From: Hortaea werneckii
Lineage: Eukaryota; Ascomycota; Dothideomycetes; Mycosphaerellales; Teratosphaeriaceae
Direction of reading: 5' to 3'
Assembly (NCBI GenBank): GCA_037044905.1
Contig: JBAOKB010000051.1
Span: forward strand, 1 to 64,000
DNA: 64,000 nt
Numbering within the stretch: the first letter of the stretch is position 1; each line of letters opens with the position of its first letter. Made by a program: the position numbers and the translations under genes. Below the pieces are notes generated by a model that saw only the letters and a program-made list of their open reading frames with translations, ran no database searches and had not been told where the DNA came from. Positions 11,817 to 21,817 of the stretch are shown here, piece after piece.

Positions 11817-12944
11817 ATGGAAATGCTGTCTTCGCGCGCTGTCCGGGCCACCTCTTCGCTGAGTGTGCGCCGTCACTGCTCTCGATCCACATCCGTCGCC
11901 GCCGTCGCCCCCCAACTGTCCCGACCATCATGTCTCCTCCACACGAGCGCGACTAGAGACGCTACACCGCTACCACATCCCACAGTCGCCGGACCACCAC
12001 CCCAGGCTCCCCACGCATCCGTCTCCTTCCCCCAAGATCGGCTGGCGAGAAAGAGACAGCAAGCAGAGCAGTTCATCCAATCCCAAAAGGCCAAGGTCAA
12101 CCCAAACAAGCCCACATCGGCCCTGCAAAAGCGTTTCTGGAAGAACGTAAGCATCCAGGAGAGTGAAGATGGCTTGCAAGTTATGCTGGATACCCGTCCG
12201 GTCCGGACAGCAGGGAGACAAATCCTCAACCTCCCACACCACCGCCGAGGCCTCGCCATGAGCATTGCTATGGAGTGGGACCAGCTCGTCTCAGCCCAGC
12301 AAGCATTGAAGCAACACTACATTCCCCTCACGTCCATGACATCGCGCGCGATGGACATTGCGAACGAGGACAAGGACGGCAACTCGGAAGCACGGGACTC
12401 AATCGTACGGATGGCGATGCGATACCTTGGCACCGACACTCTGCTCTGCTGGGCACCGGAAAGAAATATTCACGACCCCTATCAGAAAGAAGGCGAGAAG
12501 CCATTACGAGACCGACAACGCGACGTCGCCGAACCCATCATCGCCTTCCTCAAAACCCACATCTTCCCGGGCGTAGACATTGAGCCCATCCTAGACGAAT
12601 CCTCCATCGTCCCACGCTCACAGCCGGAAATGACGCGCAACGTGATCCGAGGCTGGATAACCGGTCTCCCTGCGTTCGAACTCGCGGCGCTCGAGCGAGG
12701 TGTCCTGGCCACGAAATCTCTGCTCGTGGCGGCGCGATTACTGGTCGAGTGGAGCCAGGAATATAGACATTTGCATCACGAGAAGCCTATGGGACAGCGA
12801 TTCGGGATTAACGAGGCGAATGAAGCCGCGACGTTGGAGGTCATGCATCAGATTGAGAACTGGGGAGAGGTGGAAGACTCGCATGACGTGGAGAGAGAAG
12901 ACATGAGGAGGCAGTTGGGCAGTGTGGTGTTACTTGTAAGTTAG
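11817..12944 (+). CDS. ATP12: ATP synthase F1 assembly factor Atp12
   Basis: Mitochondrial chaperone that binds F1-alpha and prevents its aggregation during F1 assembly. The 375-residue frame is uninterrupted. The N-terminus MEMLSSRAVRATSSLSVRRH is basic, Ser-rich and lacks acids after residue 2, as expected of a matrix presequence. The conserved block begins at QKRFWKNVSIQES and includes LDTRPVRTAGRQ and MAIEWDQL-like SIAMEWDQLVSAQQ, then PLTSMTSRAMD; further on are GTDTLLCWAPE and the acidic C-terminal helix region. The ATG at 11817 was chosen as the first in-frame ATG; a second lies two codons on. Start context CTACG-ATG has A at -3. Assignment is strong. Confidence 0.93.
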   Translation: MEMLSSRAVRATSSLSVRRHCSRSTSVAAVAPQLSRPSCLLHTSATRDATPLPHPTVAGPPPQAPHASVSFPQDRLARKRQQAEQFIQSQKAKVNPNKPTSALQKRFWKNVSIQESEDGLQVMLDTRPVRTAGRQILNLPHHRRGLAMSIAMEWDQLVSAQQALKQHYIPLTSMTSRAMDIANEDKDGNSEARDSIVRMAMRYLGTDTLLCWAPERNIHDPYQKEGEKPLRDRQRDVAEPIIAFLKTHIFPGVDIEPILDESSIVPRSQPEMTRNVIRGWITGLPAFELAALERGVLATKSLLVAARLLVEWSQEYRHLHHEKPMGQRFGINEANEAATLEVMHQIENWGEVEDSHDVEREDMRRQLGSVVLLVS

Positions 12945-13628
12945 TATGTAAAGGAGTATAATAGCTGTGTACACAACCCGCGCATTGGCAAGGATCCTCT
13001 ACTCTCTGGTTGCGATTTCTGGCGCTGAATCGGGCCACGGTGCAGTGTTGTCGCCTGCGCGAGACTGAAGACTTGAAACTTGTTCACAAGTCCTTAAGTG
13101 ACGGGGACGAGATGGCAATAATCGAGTCGTGAGAACATACAAGCGAGATGAACAGCAGCATTGGCTATGTATCGTCCTGTCCGTCCCCGGATATTCGAGA
13201 AGCGAGGAGAAGTAAAGAAGACCGTTGATTGGCCAATGGCAGATGCCGACCTTCTCCACCCACTTGCCGACCTTGGCCGAGGTTCAATCTTGGGAAGCTG
13301 ATGAAGCGAGCGAGGGAGAGAGGCGGACGGGCAACGAGCGTATGAAGGAATATCCGCCTGCTCAAGCTCTTGTGACCATAAAGAACCACCCCTCCTGTCT
13401 GACTTACCATACACAGCCAGTCGATGTGAGGTGAGGTGAGCTGGTTGATTACTATTCTCTCATCCTACTCCAACATCGCCATCTCCTCTTGTGTTGCCCC
13501 TCACTTCCTTTCGACCTTGTTGTTATCCTTCTTGAGTGCTCGCAGCTTGGGCGAACTTGCAGCAATCCACCAAACTGGATCAATAGTTCGGCCTTCATCT
13601 CAACAACTTTCGATCAAACCAGCACATC
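12945..13628. other. Intergenic: ATP12 3' end and PEX11-family promoter
   Basis: About 680 bp between co-directed genes. The last 200 bp are pyrimidine-rich, with tracts such as TTTCGACCTTG near 13506, as is common upstream of fungal start codons. No gene seen. Confidence 0.5.
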
Positions 13629-14612
13629 ATGTCCGACCCTACAGCAGAGCCTGGCGCACCCGCCGATGTCTCGAGCAACATCCCTCCCGCGGGCGAAAAG
13701 AGTCTGGCAGCCGAGGCGCAGAGAAGGGTACCAAACAAGCTTGTTGCAATGGCTGCGACGCCTGACAGGATCCTCCTGCGTCTGAATAAGTAAGCTAGGC
13801 TTCACGGACCTGGCGATGTTGTTGTATAGCAGTGCTGACATGCAGGACTCAATAGATTGCTAGCAGCCCCTGGCGGCCTATCCACTTTCCTTTCTACCTT
13901 CAACTACACCCTCTACATCCTCACCTATGCCTCTGCCAAATCCGCACCGCTGCAGGCCAAGCTGTACCAGCTATTCACCCGCTCTCCCACCACAACGGCC
14001 GTCGATGCCACTACGCACCTCGCCGCGCTCGGCGGACTACTGAGCTCGACCCGCACCACCCTCCGTCTCTTCGGGCTCTTTCCCCTCTACGCCTGGCTCC
14101 GCCAACTCATGCAAGGGCCGAAGCCTGGCGACGACAGCGTCCTCTACAGCACGCAACTGACCCAGTGCCTGCTGTACATCACCTTCCAATTCATGGAGAA
14201 CGTGGCGGTGCTCACAGACGCGAAAGCGCTCCCCATGAGCTGGTCGCAGCGCTGGCACCTGCCGGCCTCGAGCGGGAAAGCGCCCACGGCGAATATCTAC
14301 CTGTGGTCCTACCGGGCATGGCTAGGCGGGGTGCTGTGTGATTTCGTGCGACTGTTTAGGACGGCACAGCTCGAGCGGCAGAAGAGGGCGGAGAGGAGCG
14401 TGACGACGGGTTTTGCGACGCGAGAGCACGACGAGAAAGCCGATCAGGCGTGGTGGAAGGAGATGGTGGTGCCGCTGAGCTGGACGCCGATGGCGTTGCA
14501 TTTTGCGATTGGGGAAGGGGGACTGCCCGGCTGGAATCTGGGTGCCATGGGTGCTTGTGGTGCGTTTGCGGGGTTGGGGAAGATTGCGGATATGTGGGCG
14601 AAGACGGCGTAA
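13629..14612 (+). CDS. Pex11-family peroxisomal membrane protein
   Basis: Pex11 proteins elongate and divide peroxisomes. Two exons, 13629-13789 and 13856-14612, are joined across a 66 nt intron (GTAAGC...CAATAG), giving 305 residues; the junction reads RILLRLNK-LLAAPGGLSTFL. Recognisable parts are the amphipathic N-terminal segment with LSTFLSTFNYTLYILTYA, the block LGGLLSSTRTTLRLFGLFPLYAWLR, the hydrophobic QCLLYITFQFMENVAVL, and a C-terminal hydrophobic stretch AMGACGAFAGLGKIADMW. The N-terminal 40 residues are Pro/Ala-rich and probably disordered. The pattern best matches the fungal Pex11C-like subgroup rather than classical Pex11, but this is judged by eye. Confidence 0.82.
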
Positions 14613-15029
14613 AGGGAGGAAGAGGAAGGTGGAAGGGAGGAAGAAGAAGGTGGAAGGGAGGAAGGCGGGAGTGAAAGGGTGAGGTTAATCGTGGATGGTC
14701 AGGGGGATGAATTGCAGCGGGTTTATGGTTTGTACAGCTCTGAGTCTCGTACATACGGATGTCACTTTTTTCTTTGTAATCTCTGCCTTCCAACGTGTCT
14801 CTGAGATACCATTTAGTTTCGTGCAGTTGCCGTCTTGGTCGCATCGAGTGCCAAGCCGTGTTAGCGCCACTCCGCTGGTATGGAGGTAGAGCGGGCAGAC
14901 GAGCTTCACTACATCGTACCAATTGAACTTTGAACTTTGACACCACCAGGGAGTAAGCACAAACACCTTGAACTGTACTGGACATAGTCAACGAGAACCA
15001 AGCATTTCAGTTCATTCCTATTTCCCACT
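14613..15029. other. Intergenic with purine-rich start
   Basis: About 415 bp. Begins with a purine-rich 21 bp tandem duplication (14618-14659). The remainder is the likely promoter of the F-box-like gene. Confidence 0.5.
14618..14659. repeat. Two 21 bp purine-rich tandem copies
   Basis: Copies at 14618-14638 and 14639-14659 differ at one base (GGAAGAGG versus GGAAGAAG). They lie immediately after the Pex11-family stop codon, probably in its 3' UTR. Confidence 0.8.
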
Positions 15030-16415
15030 ATGACAGCGCCTGTCGATCCGTACGAATGGCGCGAATCCGTCCTCTCCACCCGCAGTCTCTCCTACATGTC
15101 CAACGCCGACTTCTTCGCTTCGGCCAGCCGCAGCGCCAGCCTCTCGCATCCGTCTCAGCGCCCACGTCGTGACACCCAGACCTCGGACGGTAGCGACTTA
15201 GTCATGGGCAATACGCAGGATGATGGCCAACACAACACTTCCAACTCCAACCCTAGTAGCATCCCTCAACTCCCCCCGAGCGTGGCCGGTAGCCTCCTGT
15301 TCACGCTGCCTCGCGAGATAAGAGACCGAATCTACACCTTCTGCCTGGCGGCGGACAATGGCACTCCGGTGGACTGGCCGCTCGCGCCTGGCGCAAAGAA
15401 CCTCTGTAGCTTGCAGCCCCAGCTCCTTCGCACGTGCAAGACCATCCATGATGAGAGCGCACCGCTCCTCTACTCCCTCAACCATCTCGTCTTCCACCAC
15501 CCCTCAGACGCCAACATGTTTGTCCGCGCCCTCGCTTCTCCGCCCCTGGCCCGCCGCTTCACTACTGTCGTCAGCCTGCACATTAAAGCAACTGATACCC
15601 GTCTGTGGATGCCCTATCTGACTTCAACCGACCCCAAGAGAAGCCTTCGGGCCGACTTTCCCCAGTTGAAAGAAATCCATATTCGATACCGGAGTAATCG
15701 CTGGAACCACAGCGTGCCACCGGAACAGAACATCAGAGGCTGCGTCGGCGAAGACGGAAAGCTCGAGGAGCTGATCGATGGGCTTCGCAATGTTTTCCTG
15801 CCTAAGCCGCCCCCAAAATCTCGCCGCTCTAGGTCAAGAGGAAGGGGTCCGTTAGACGAAGACGATGCGCAAGAGGAAGCCGGCAAGCCTCTCAATGAAA
15901 TGAACGAGGATGAATTTATGCGATTTGTCGATGCCAGGCGACCAGGCGAGGACCTAGCATTCAAACGACAACTACTAGAGCTCCACAAAGCGCACGCCCC
16001 TGCAGCGTGTCGAACGCCGCAACCACCTACCATCCGAGTCTTATGCGTCTGTCGAGTCAATCCTGCCCACTTCACCTCCATCACCGCGCCCTCGTCCGCA
16101 TCACCGCAGCAAGGAGGAAATCCGGTCCCCAACAACACCCCAGGCGGACCTGCGGCAATCCTCGCGCACGCCTTGAACGCCGCCACAGCCGCTGCCGAAA
16201 TATCCGCTCCTCTCATCCAGCCAGTCAAAGAAGGCGAGCCTTTCCGCGGCTTCACTCCGATCGATTTTCAAGGCACAGGCAAGAAACTCCGCGATGCGGA
16301 GCTAGGCTCTGCGCGGACGGCTACTACGCCATATGTCTCCAAAGACGGGATCCTAGTCGCACTGCAACTCCACACATTGGATCCGGCGGCTCGAAGTGCA
16401 GGAGGCGGCCACTGA
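15030..16415 (+). CDS. F-box-like (2EXR/DUF7730-type) protein
   Basis: Single-exon gene of 461 residues. After a Ser-rich N-terminus of about 85 residues comes LLFTLPREIRDRIYTFCL, the signature start of the fungal F-box-like families (2EXR, DUF7730) expanded in filamentous ascomycetes, followed by LLRTCKTIHDESAPLLYSLNHLVF. Proteins of this type are thought to act as substrate adaptors or protein-interaction modules, but most are uncharacterised. A basic patch SRRSRSRGRGP and an acidic stretch follow, then a Pro/Ala-rich region. No substrate can be predicted. There is no sign of splicing; the frame ends in GGGH before a TGA. Confidence 0.72.
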   Translation: MTAPVDPYEWRESVLSTRSLSYMSNADFFASASRSASLSHPSQRPRRDTQTSDGSDLVMGNTQDDGQHNTSNSNPSSIPQLPPSVAGSLLFTLPREIRDRIYTFCLAADNGTPVDWPLAPGAKNLCSLQPQLLRTCKTIHDESAPLLYSLNHLVFHHPSDANMFVRALASPPLARRFTTVVSLHIKATDTRLWMPYLTSTDPKRSLRADFPQLKEIHIRYRSNRWNHSVPPEQNIRGCVGEDGKLEELIDGLRNVFLPKPPPKSRRSRSRGRGPLDEDDAQEEAGKPLNEMNEDEFMRFVDARRPGEDLAFKRQLLELHKAHAPAACRTPQPPTIRVLCVCRVNPAHFTSITAPSSASPQQGGNPVPNNTPGGPAAILAHALNAATAAAEISAPLIQPVKEGEPFRGFTPIDFQGTGKKLRDAELGSARTATTPYVSKDGILVALQLHTLDPAARSAGGGH

Positions 16416-16758
16416 CTCTCCCTGGAAGACGGACCGGAGCATGTCGAAGGGCGGAGGGACCGGATGATGTATCTGCGGTGTTCGAATTGTGGGAAGTACT
16501 TCTTAAGCTGGAGGGAGAACCTTCGGGCTGGGGGAGGGATAGAGATACTGGAGTGTCTCTGTGAGAGGCTGTTTGGGCCTCGGGGGCTGATTTGTTGCTA
16601 ATTTTAACGATGATCTATGGTGATCACGAGATCTATGCTTCCTCTTCATCTAACAAATGCTAAAGAATGAGAGCGAGGGGAAAAAGTTGTTGAATCCCTG
16701 CCTGTTTTATGCCTTTTCGATGAAAAGGGGGTCAACATATTCCCGAACAATGGACCCG
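16416..16758. other. Convergent 3' region
   Basis: About 340 bp between two convergent genes. Nothing of note seen. Confidence 0.5.
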
Positions 16759-17758
16759 CTACATGAATGCTTGATCCTTCTCCCATGCCGCTTCTGGCAA
16801 TCGAGTACCAGACCACCACTTCTTCACGAAACTCTCACAGTCGATAGGGTGTATGTCCGTGAACATTCGATTGAGGTCGTTCGGGACATCACAGTATCCC
16901 TTCACCAGCGCCACCCGTACCTGATTGTAGAACCGCTTGCCGTCCTCGTGGGCCAGGACCTCCATTTCTTCGATACTGTTCTCCCGAACGAGGAACTCCC
17001 GACCCTGGACCCGCTGCACAATCTCCAAGACCTCTCGAAAAGACCGCAGGTCCCCTCTCATGTTAAGATCCCCAGGCCAAAACGGAAGGGAAAGAGCATG
17101 AAACATGAAGGTAGCCACATCGCGCATCTCCATCCACGCGACCTTCGCACTGCCGTCACCGGGCAAGTCAGCAGTCCCCGCACGCAGATTCAAAACGAAA
17201 TTCCAGGGGCGCAACCCTGCCAGCGCTTCTTCCTCACCTGTCTCCGCACCCTCCCTCCTCCCTACCTCTGTCATCTCCTTAGACGTCCCCGTCGCAAGGA
17301 TCGACATGAAAAGCCCACAATTAAACCTCGCAACTTGCATCCCGGTCTCGTGCTTCGCGGCGAGACATTGCTTCCAGATCTCCGCTTTCGAGGCAGCGTA
17401 CAGATCGATACCCTCGTATCCCATCCCCGCGTACTCCGACGGAGCGAAGCGTCTCACATTTGCTACGCACGCGGCGGCGAGGAGGGAAGCTTGTGCGTTC
17501 CGCAGCGCGGAGACGTCGCCCCCGATGAGGGAGATGAGGGTGTGCACGCCTTTCAGAGCTGAGACGAGCTGAGGGTGGTCTTCGTAGGAGATTTGGCGGA
17601 CATGGAGGCCCTTGGCACTCCATTCTGGCTGAGAGGAGCGGGAGAGGAGGATGATCTTGCTGTTGAGCGGGGTTGAGGGAGGAATTTAGATGCAGGAAGG
17701 TTTTGAGTACGGTGAGGCCGAAGCCTGTTGTTGCTCCTGCTAGAGCTACGGCGACCAT
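16759..17758 (-). CDS. NmrA-like NAD(P)-binding reductase, disturbed reading frame
   Basis: Isoflavone-reductase/NmrA-like Rossmann protein. The start MVAVALAGATTGFGLTVLKT (17758 down) has the GATTGFG nucleotide-binding loop. The rest of the family continues in another frame: from about 17665 downward the codons read NSKIILLSRSSQPEWS, then GVHTLISLIGGDVS, RRFAPSEYAGMGYEG and YAASKAEIW (catalytic-type Lys). Between them the frames differ by one base, and the downstream frame has a TAA just upstream of the join. A 55 nt intron (17656-17710, GTACTC...CAAG) would restore the frame, giving 314 residues, but removes the alpha1 helix region that relatives keep and uses a weak donor. A 1 nt indel or a true pseudogene is equally possible. 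The C-terminus is intact. Confidence 0.6.
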
Positions 17759-18256
17759 TTCTGTCTGTGTTGAAGCGCAAAAAAAAAAAAAAAAAAAAAG
17801 GGGGGGGGGACTATGAAATGAAGCAGAGTAGGTGAGGAGTACGAAGTTGTTAGAGAGAATGTGGATTTTGAGGTTCTATTTATACTCAATGAAGGCGGAT
17901 CCAATTCGTCCGAACATAGTGCAACACCACCCTTCTTTTCCCCACGCAATCTATCTCGATTTGCTCGTAACTGATCAAAATGTGTGAGTTGGATGGGGAG
18001 AAGGGGTTGAAGCGGACGATATATCTATCCGGCCTGGCACGTGATGAGCAAGTTTTTTGATTGGCTGAACACGGTCGAGCCAGAATTGGGGGAGACGCAG
18101 GTCACTATGTTCTGCGAACAACAGACTTCAGTTGGGTCTATCTGATTCCGACAAATTGACTACAATCGGGAAATTGCACTTGGTGAAATGAGATACCAGT
18201 GTATCAAGTCACGATTGATTAACTTCACATTAGATCATTACAGCTGATAAACACTA
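17759..18256. other. NmrA-like gene promoter and permease 3' end
   Basis: About 500 bp. Holds an A21-G10 homopolymer pair (17779-17809) close to the NmrA-like start and a CACGTG E-box-like site near 18040. Confidence 0.5.
17779..17809. repeat. A21 followed by G10 homopolymer
   Basis: On the coding strand of the NmrA-like gene this is a C10-T21 pyrimidine tract some 20-50 nt before the ATG. Such tracts occur in fungal promoters, but this perfect run is prone to length errors. Confidence 0.85.
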
Positions 18257-20186
18257 CTAGTAGACATAAATGAACTCGTCATTCTGGCGATCTGGAAGGG
18301 AAAAGGTCAGCAAATGCACGAAACGCAAGAGGATCGAAAGAGAGACTTACCAGTCAAATCCTCAAAAGCATGCTGTCCAAGCCTGACTTCACCAGCACGG
18401 CCCTCAACGTCGCCATCCCCTTCAGCCATGCCGACCGCGAGATCGGGTTGCTCATCGACATCATGATACCGGCTCTCCATACTATGATCGACGATCTTAG
18501 CCGGCTTACCAGCCTTGACTCTCTTCCGAGCTTGCAGTTTATTCAGGAAAACGAGGTTGGCAGCTTGCAGGATCGCGCAGGCTGCCAGCGCGACAAAGAT
18601 TCCCAGCACTGCGCGCAAGCCTGGGAGGTATTCCGGGGCATCGGATGATTGGAAGAGGAGGGGACCGATGATGTTGCCTGCGCTGGACGCGGCGTTGTAG
18701 GCGGACATGATGGCTGAACGTTTGGTTGCTGGAGAGAGTCACAGGTTAGCTTGATGGAGTTTCCAGGATTCTTCTGAGGTGTCACTTACTGCCTGCAGTG
18801 TTTGCCACAATCCAAGCGACAATGATGGGGTTACCTCCGAACAGGAAGGCGAGGAGATAGTATCCCGCCAGCAAAGCACCCTCGTTGGCATCGGTATGCG
18901 GGATTGTATACAGCATAGCCAGTCCGGCGATCACAGGGATGACCAGGACAACCAACACGGCGGATTTGATCCGCCATCGCTGCGCAGCCCACGAGGCAAA
19001 GAGGATGATGACGAACTGTAGAAAGCCGAATGGCATATTCAGCAGCGTAGTCGTATACTTATTGAAGCCCAATCCGTTGATGATAAGCGGGCCGAAGGTG
19101 TTCGTGACCGAGGCGCCGACATTCAGCAGCATGGCAAGACCGATCCAGAGGAAGGTCTTCGGCTCCAGGAACATCTCGAGGATATGTGACCATTTGAATT
19201 CTCGACTTCCGGTGCCGGTCTGGTTGGCCCTCAGACGCTCGATAGCTTTAGGCTTGTCTTCTTCGGATAGGAAGCGGGCTGAGGGGATATCGTTATCGAG
19301 TTTCCAGTAGACGATAGGAGCGGAGACTATGGTGACGAGACCGACGAAGAGGAAGATGCTACAAAGCATTATCAGCAAGGGGGTCCTCTTGGTTTGAGAA
19401 GAGGAAGAGTGCGTACATCTGCCATGACTCCAAGTGCTCCTCAGGAATATGTCCAAGGCCATACGAAAGCGCCGAAGCCACGATAGTCGCAATACCATTC
19501 GTCGAATACCACGCTGCGACACGCAGAGGCTGCTCAGCACGCCGGAACCACTGTGATGTGATGATGCTGAAGAGCGGCAGACAGCCCGCCTCGAAGAGCC
19601 CAAGAAAGAATCGAGCAGCCAGTAGTCCGCCATAGTTATGGCAAGCCGCCATTGCTGCCTGAGCGATACCCCAGCCAAGGCAGAGGGAAGGCATCAAGAT
19701 GCGGTGTGGTACTTTGACGATAAGGAAGGAGGAGAAAGGCTGCCATGCTAGTTGTGCGATGGGCGCGATAGAGCCGACGAGGGAATACTGGTTGCCGGTA
19801 AGGTTGGTAGCTTCTTGTAGTCCGAAGGTAGCGCCGTATCCGAGTACGGTCTTGTCCAAGATTTGTCTATGATTGTCAGCTCTGGGCTTCGATGTCCTAA
19901 GGAATTTGTACATACAAGAAGTAGACCCAGATCAGGATGGTTAAAATGACTTTGTCGGTTCGTTGTCGAATGCGCTTATTCTATCAAGACGTCAGCGCTG
20001 TGCCTGTGCCTCAGTGCATGGAAACCATACATCTTCCTCAGTCAACTTGACTCGATCTTCACCAATATACGCCAACGCTCGGTCTCCATGCTTGGGACCT
20101 TGGTGCTTCGCATCGACATGATCAAGTGCTGAAGGGTGCGCATCTTCGACCCGCTCAACGACCGTCTTCGTAGTGCTAGAGGCCAT
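18257..20186 (-). CDS. MFS permease, Dal5/allantoate-type anion:cation symporter
   Basis: Plasma-membrane carrier of the ACS family, whose members import allantoate, nicotinate, pantothenate, vitamins or related organic acids. Six exons: 20031-20186, 19916-19980, 19417-19866, 18790-19358, 18351-18728 and 18257-18291; introns are 50, 49, 58, 61 and 59 nt. The spliced protein is 550 residues. It begins with a hydrophilic tail ending VKLTEED-NKRIRQRTDK, followed by the hallmark LQILDKTVLGYGATFGL, then GGLLAARFFLGLFEAGCLP, SQWFRRAEQPLRVAAWYSTNG and NTAG-TTKRSAIMSAYNA. The final 35 nt exon adds DRQNDEFIYVY, the usual end of this family. All twelve membrane segments appear present. Substrate is not inferable. 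Two 13 bp direct repeats lie upstream. Confidence 0.9.
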
Positions 20187-20695
20187 CTTGTGGCGCTGAA
20201 AAGTATTTCGTAGGGATGTACGAATCGATCAAAAGACTGGAGGGGGAGCGAGGCCATAAATAAGCTCAGACAAGACGGCGAAGAGATACAAGACCGGCTC
20301 GAGCGGTAGACACGAGCAGTGCGAGTCAGATGCCGACCCCAGATCTCCGCATCCCGCAACAAGGTTTGCGGAGAGTTTGGGGGCAGGACGATTTAGGTGT
20401 TTGGGGGCTTAGGCTGCTATACCCGCTAGAGACATGATCGCCGCGAGAGCGATTTCTGTTGCCTATGGTGCCGTCAAAAGCCGACAGACATGCATTCTGT
20501 GTTACAGTGAGCTTTTTGAGACCCGTCACATGTCGTCAAAAGCCGATGAGGTGCGTAGCAAGACGTATTACAATAGTACATAGCGAAACTCCGAGGAGCT
20601 ATCAATCATCCATTTCATGTCGTCGTCCAAGTCTACTTACCAAAGGGTCCCCGTTGCCGACACACTCAACTCCCGACACCCAAGGCTTGAGCCAA
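20187..20695. other. Permease promoter and HSP20 3' region
   Basis: About 510 bp. Contains two exact copies of CGTCAAAAGCCGA (20472-20484 and 20534-20546). No gene seen. Confidence 0.5.
20472..20546. repeat. Pair of 13 bp direct repeats, 62 bp apart
   Basis: CGTCAAAAGCCGA occurs identically at 20472-20484 and 20534-20546, about 290-360 bp upstream of the permease start. Candidate regulator-binding sites; no known consensus was matched. Confidence 0.7.
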
Positions 20696-21604
20696 TTATT
20701 CTATGTCCACCTTCTTGATCTCAACATAGCCGCTATCCATCTTCGGCACCTCAACCCTGAGGATACCGTCTTCGAGCTTGGCCGAGATGGCATCGACGTC
20801 TACCTGAGCCGGATTGGCACGGCTTCCTAGACGCAACTTTCGTTCGAAAGCACCCACTTTCCGCTCGTCTAGTGCAAGCGTTTGGAGGAGCTCCTCGCCA
20901 CCAGGGCGATAGATGACGCCGCCAATGCTCAATTCGGACTTTTCCTGGTCCCAATTGACGCCGATGTCTTCTTTCTTCGCGCCCGGAAGGGAGACGTGAA
21001 CGACAAAGGCCTCGGGCGTGTCGAAGACGTCGGCTTCCGGCTTTAGGTCCTCGTTGTCTTTCTCTGTGGAGCCGTTGCCGAACAGTTGGTCTTGAAACAT
21101 ACTGGCCAAGGCGCCAAAGCCGCCCATCGCTCCTGGGTTTGCGAAGGGAAAGCCGCCACGGCCGCGACCACCGAGGCCGCCTCGTCCTCGGCCGGCACAT
21201 CCACCTCGACCACGGCCGCGGCAACGGCCTCTCATGCTAGGGCCTTCATGGCCGGTCTCTGTGTCGCTTCCGGAGTGCTGCGCCTCAGCTTGATCTCCTT
21301 CAGGAGGGTGCGTCGCCTCTTGACCGTGATCTTCACTCCAGCTGTGCGGTGGCGGGTGTGGATGGGCAGGGCCATGATGATAACCTGAGTGACCTGGTCC
21401 GCCCCGCCTGCCACGATGCGGCATGGGACCGAGCGGAAAGCCGCCCCAGCCTTGCGTCCAGGGATTGAAGCGTTGCTGTTCAGATTCAGCTTGATCGCCG
21501 CGGTCAGCGCCGCCGAAGAGGGGATGGTTCGGTCCTCGCTCTTCGAGGCCGGCGACCCAGTCCCAGAAGGGGGCTGTTTGGTTGTAGTAATTGACTGATG
21601 GCAT
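20696..21604 (-). CDS. Small heat shock protein (Hsp20/alpha-crystallin)
   Basis: ATP-independent holdase that keeps unfolding proteins soluble. Single exon, 302 residues, longer than the usual 150-230. The alpha-crystallin domain occupies roughly residues 190-300: DVFDTPEAFVVHVSLPGAKK opens it, ELSIGGVIYRPG follows, then a loop and LEDGILRVEVPK, the conserved beta-strand pair near the C-terminus. The N-terminal part starts with aromatic NYYNQTAPFWDWVAGLE, is rich in Gly/His/Pro, and contains an RG/RGG box at residues 125-151. A TATA box about 80 bp and a heat shock element about 200 bp upstream support heat induction. It is divergently arranged with the WRAP73-like gene. Confidence 0.93.
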   Translation of the reverse strand: MPSVNYYNQTAPFWDWVAGLEERGPNHPLFGGADRGDQAESEQQRFNPWTQGWGGFPLGPMPHRGRRGGPGHSGYHHGPAHPHPPPHSWSEDHGQEATHPPEGDQAEAQHSGSDTETGHEGPSMRGRCRGRGRGGCAGRGRGGLGGRGRGGFPFANPGAMGGFGALASMFQDQLFGNGSTEKDNEDLKPEADVFDTPEAFVVHVSLPGAKKEDIGVNWDQEKSELSIGGVIYRPGGEELLQTLALDERKVGAFERKLRLGSRANPAQVDVDAISAKLEDGILRVEVPKMDSGYVEIKKVDIE

Positions 21605-21683
21605 GATAGATTATGAAAGTGTGTGTTGGAGCGGTAGTGGTGTGCCTTGTTGCAGAAGGGATGGTAAAGTTAGCCACACCACC

Positions 21684-21689
21684 TATATA
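21684..21689 (-). promoter_or_regulatory. TATA box of the HSP20 gene
   Basis: TATATA, symmetric on both strands, about 80 bp before the HSP20 ATG. Strong TATA boxes are typical of heat-inducible genes. Confidence 0.6.
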
Positions 21690-21805
21690 GGCCTACCTCT
21701 AGGCAGCTACAAAGTGCGTGTACATGGGCAGCCGGGTGTCGTCAGCATTCTCGTGCGGTTGGGAGCCACCTCTGCACTCCGTATGGAAGACTACAGAAGT
21801 CACAC

Positions 21806-21817
21806 GAAGGTTCTAGA
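21806..21817. promoter_or_regulatory. Heat shock element (Hsf1-type)
   Basis: GAAGGTTCTAGA contains the inverted pentamer array GAAnnTTCnAGA. A further GAA unit lies upstream (AGAAG near 21796). Position about 200 bp before HSP20 fits an Hsf1 site. Confidence 0.6.

Noticed and set aside
11573..11956. 127-codon plus-strand frame overlapping ATP12
   Set aside because: Out of frame with ATP12, and its last part is the presequence region read in the wrong frame.
14356..14991. 211-codon minus-strand frame with Pro/Ser repeats
   Set aside because: It reads the purine-rich tandem repeat and the PEX11-family gene backwards; low-complexity artefact.
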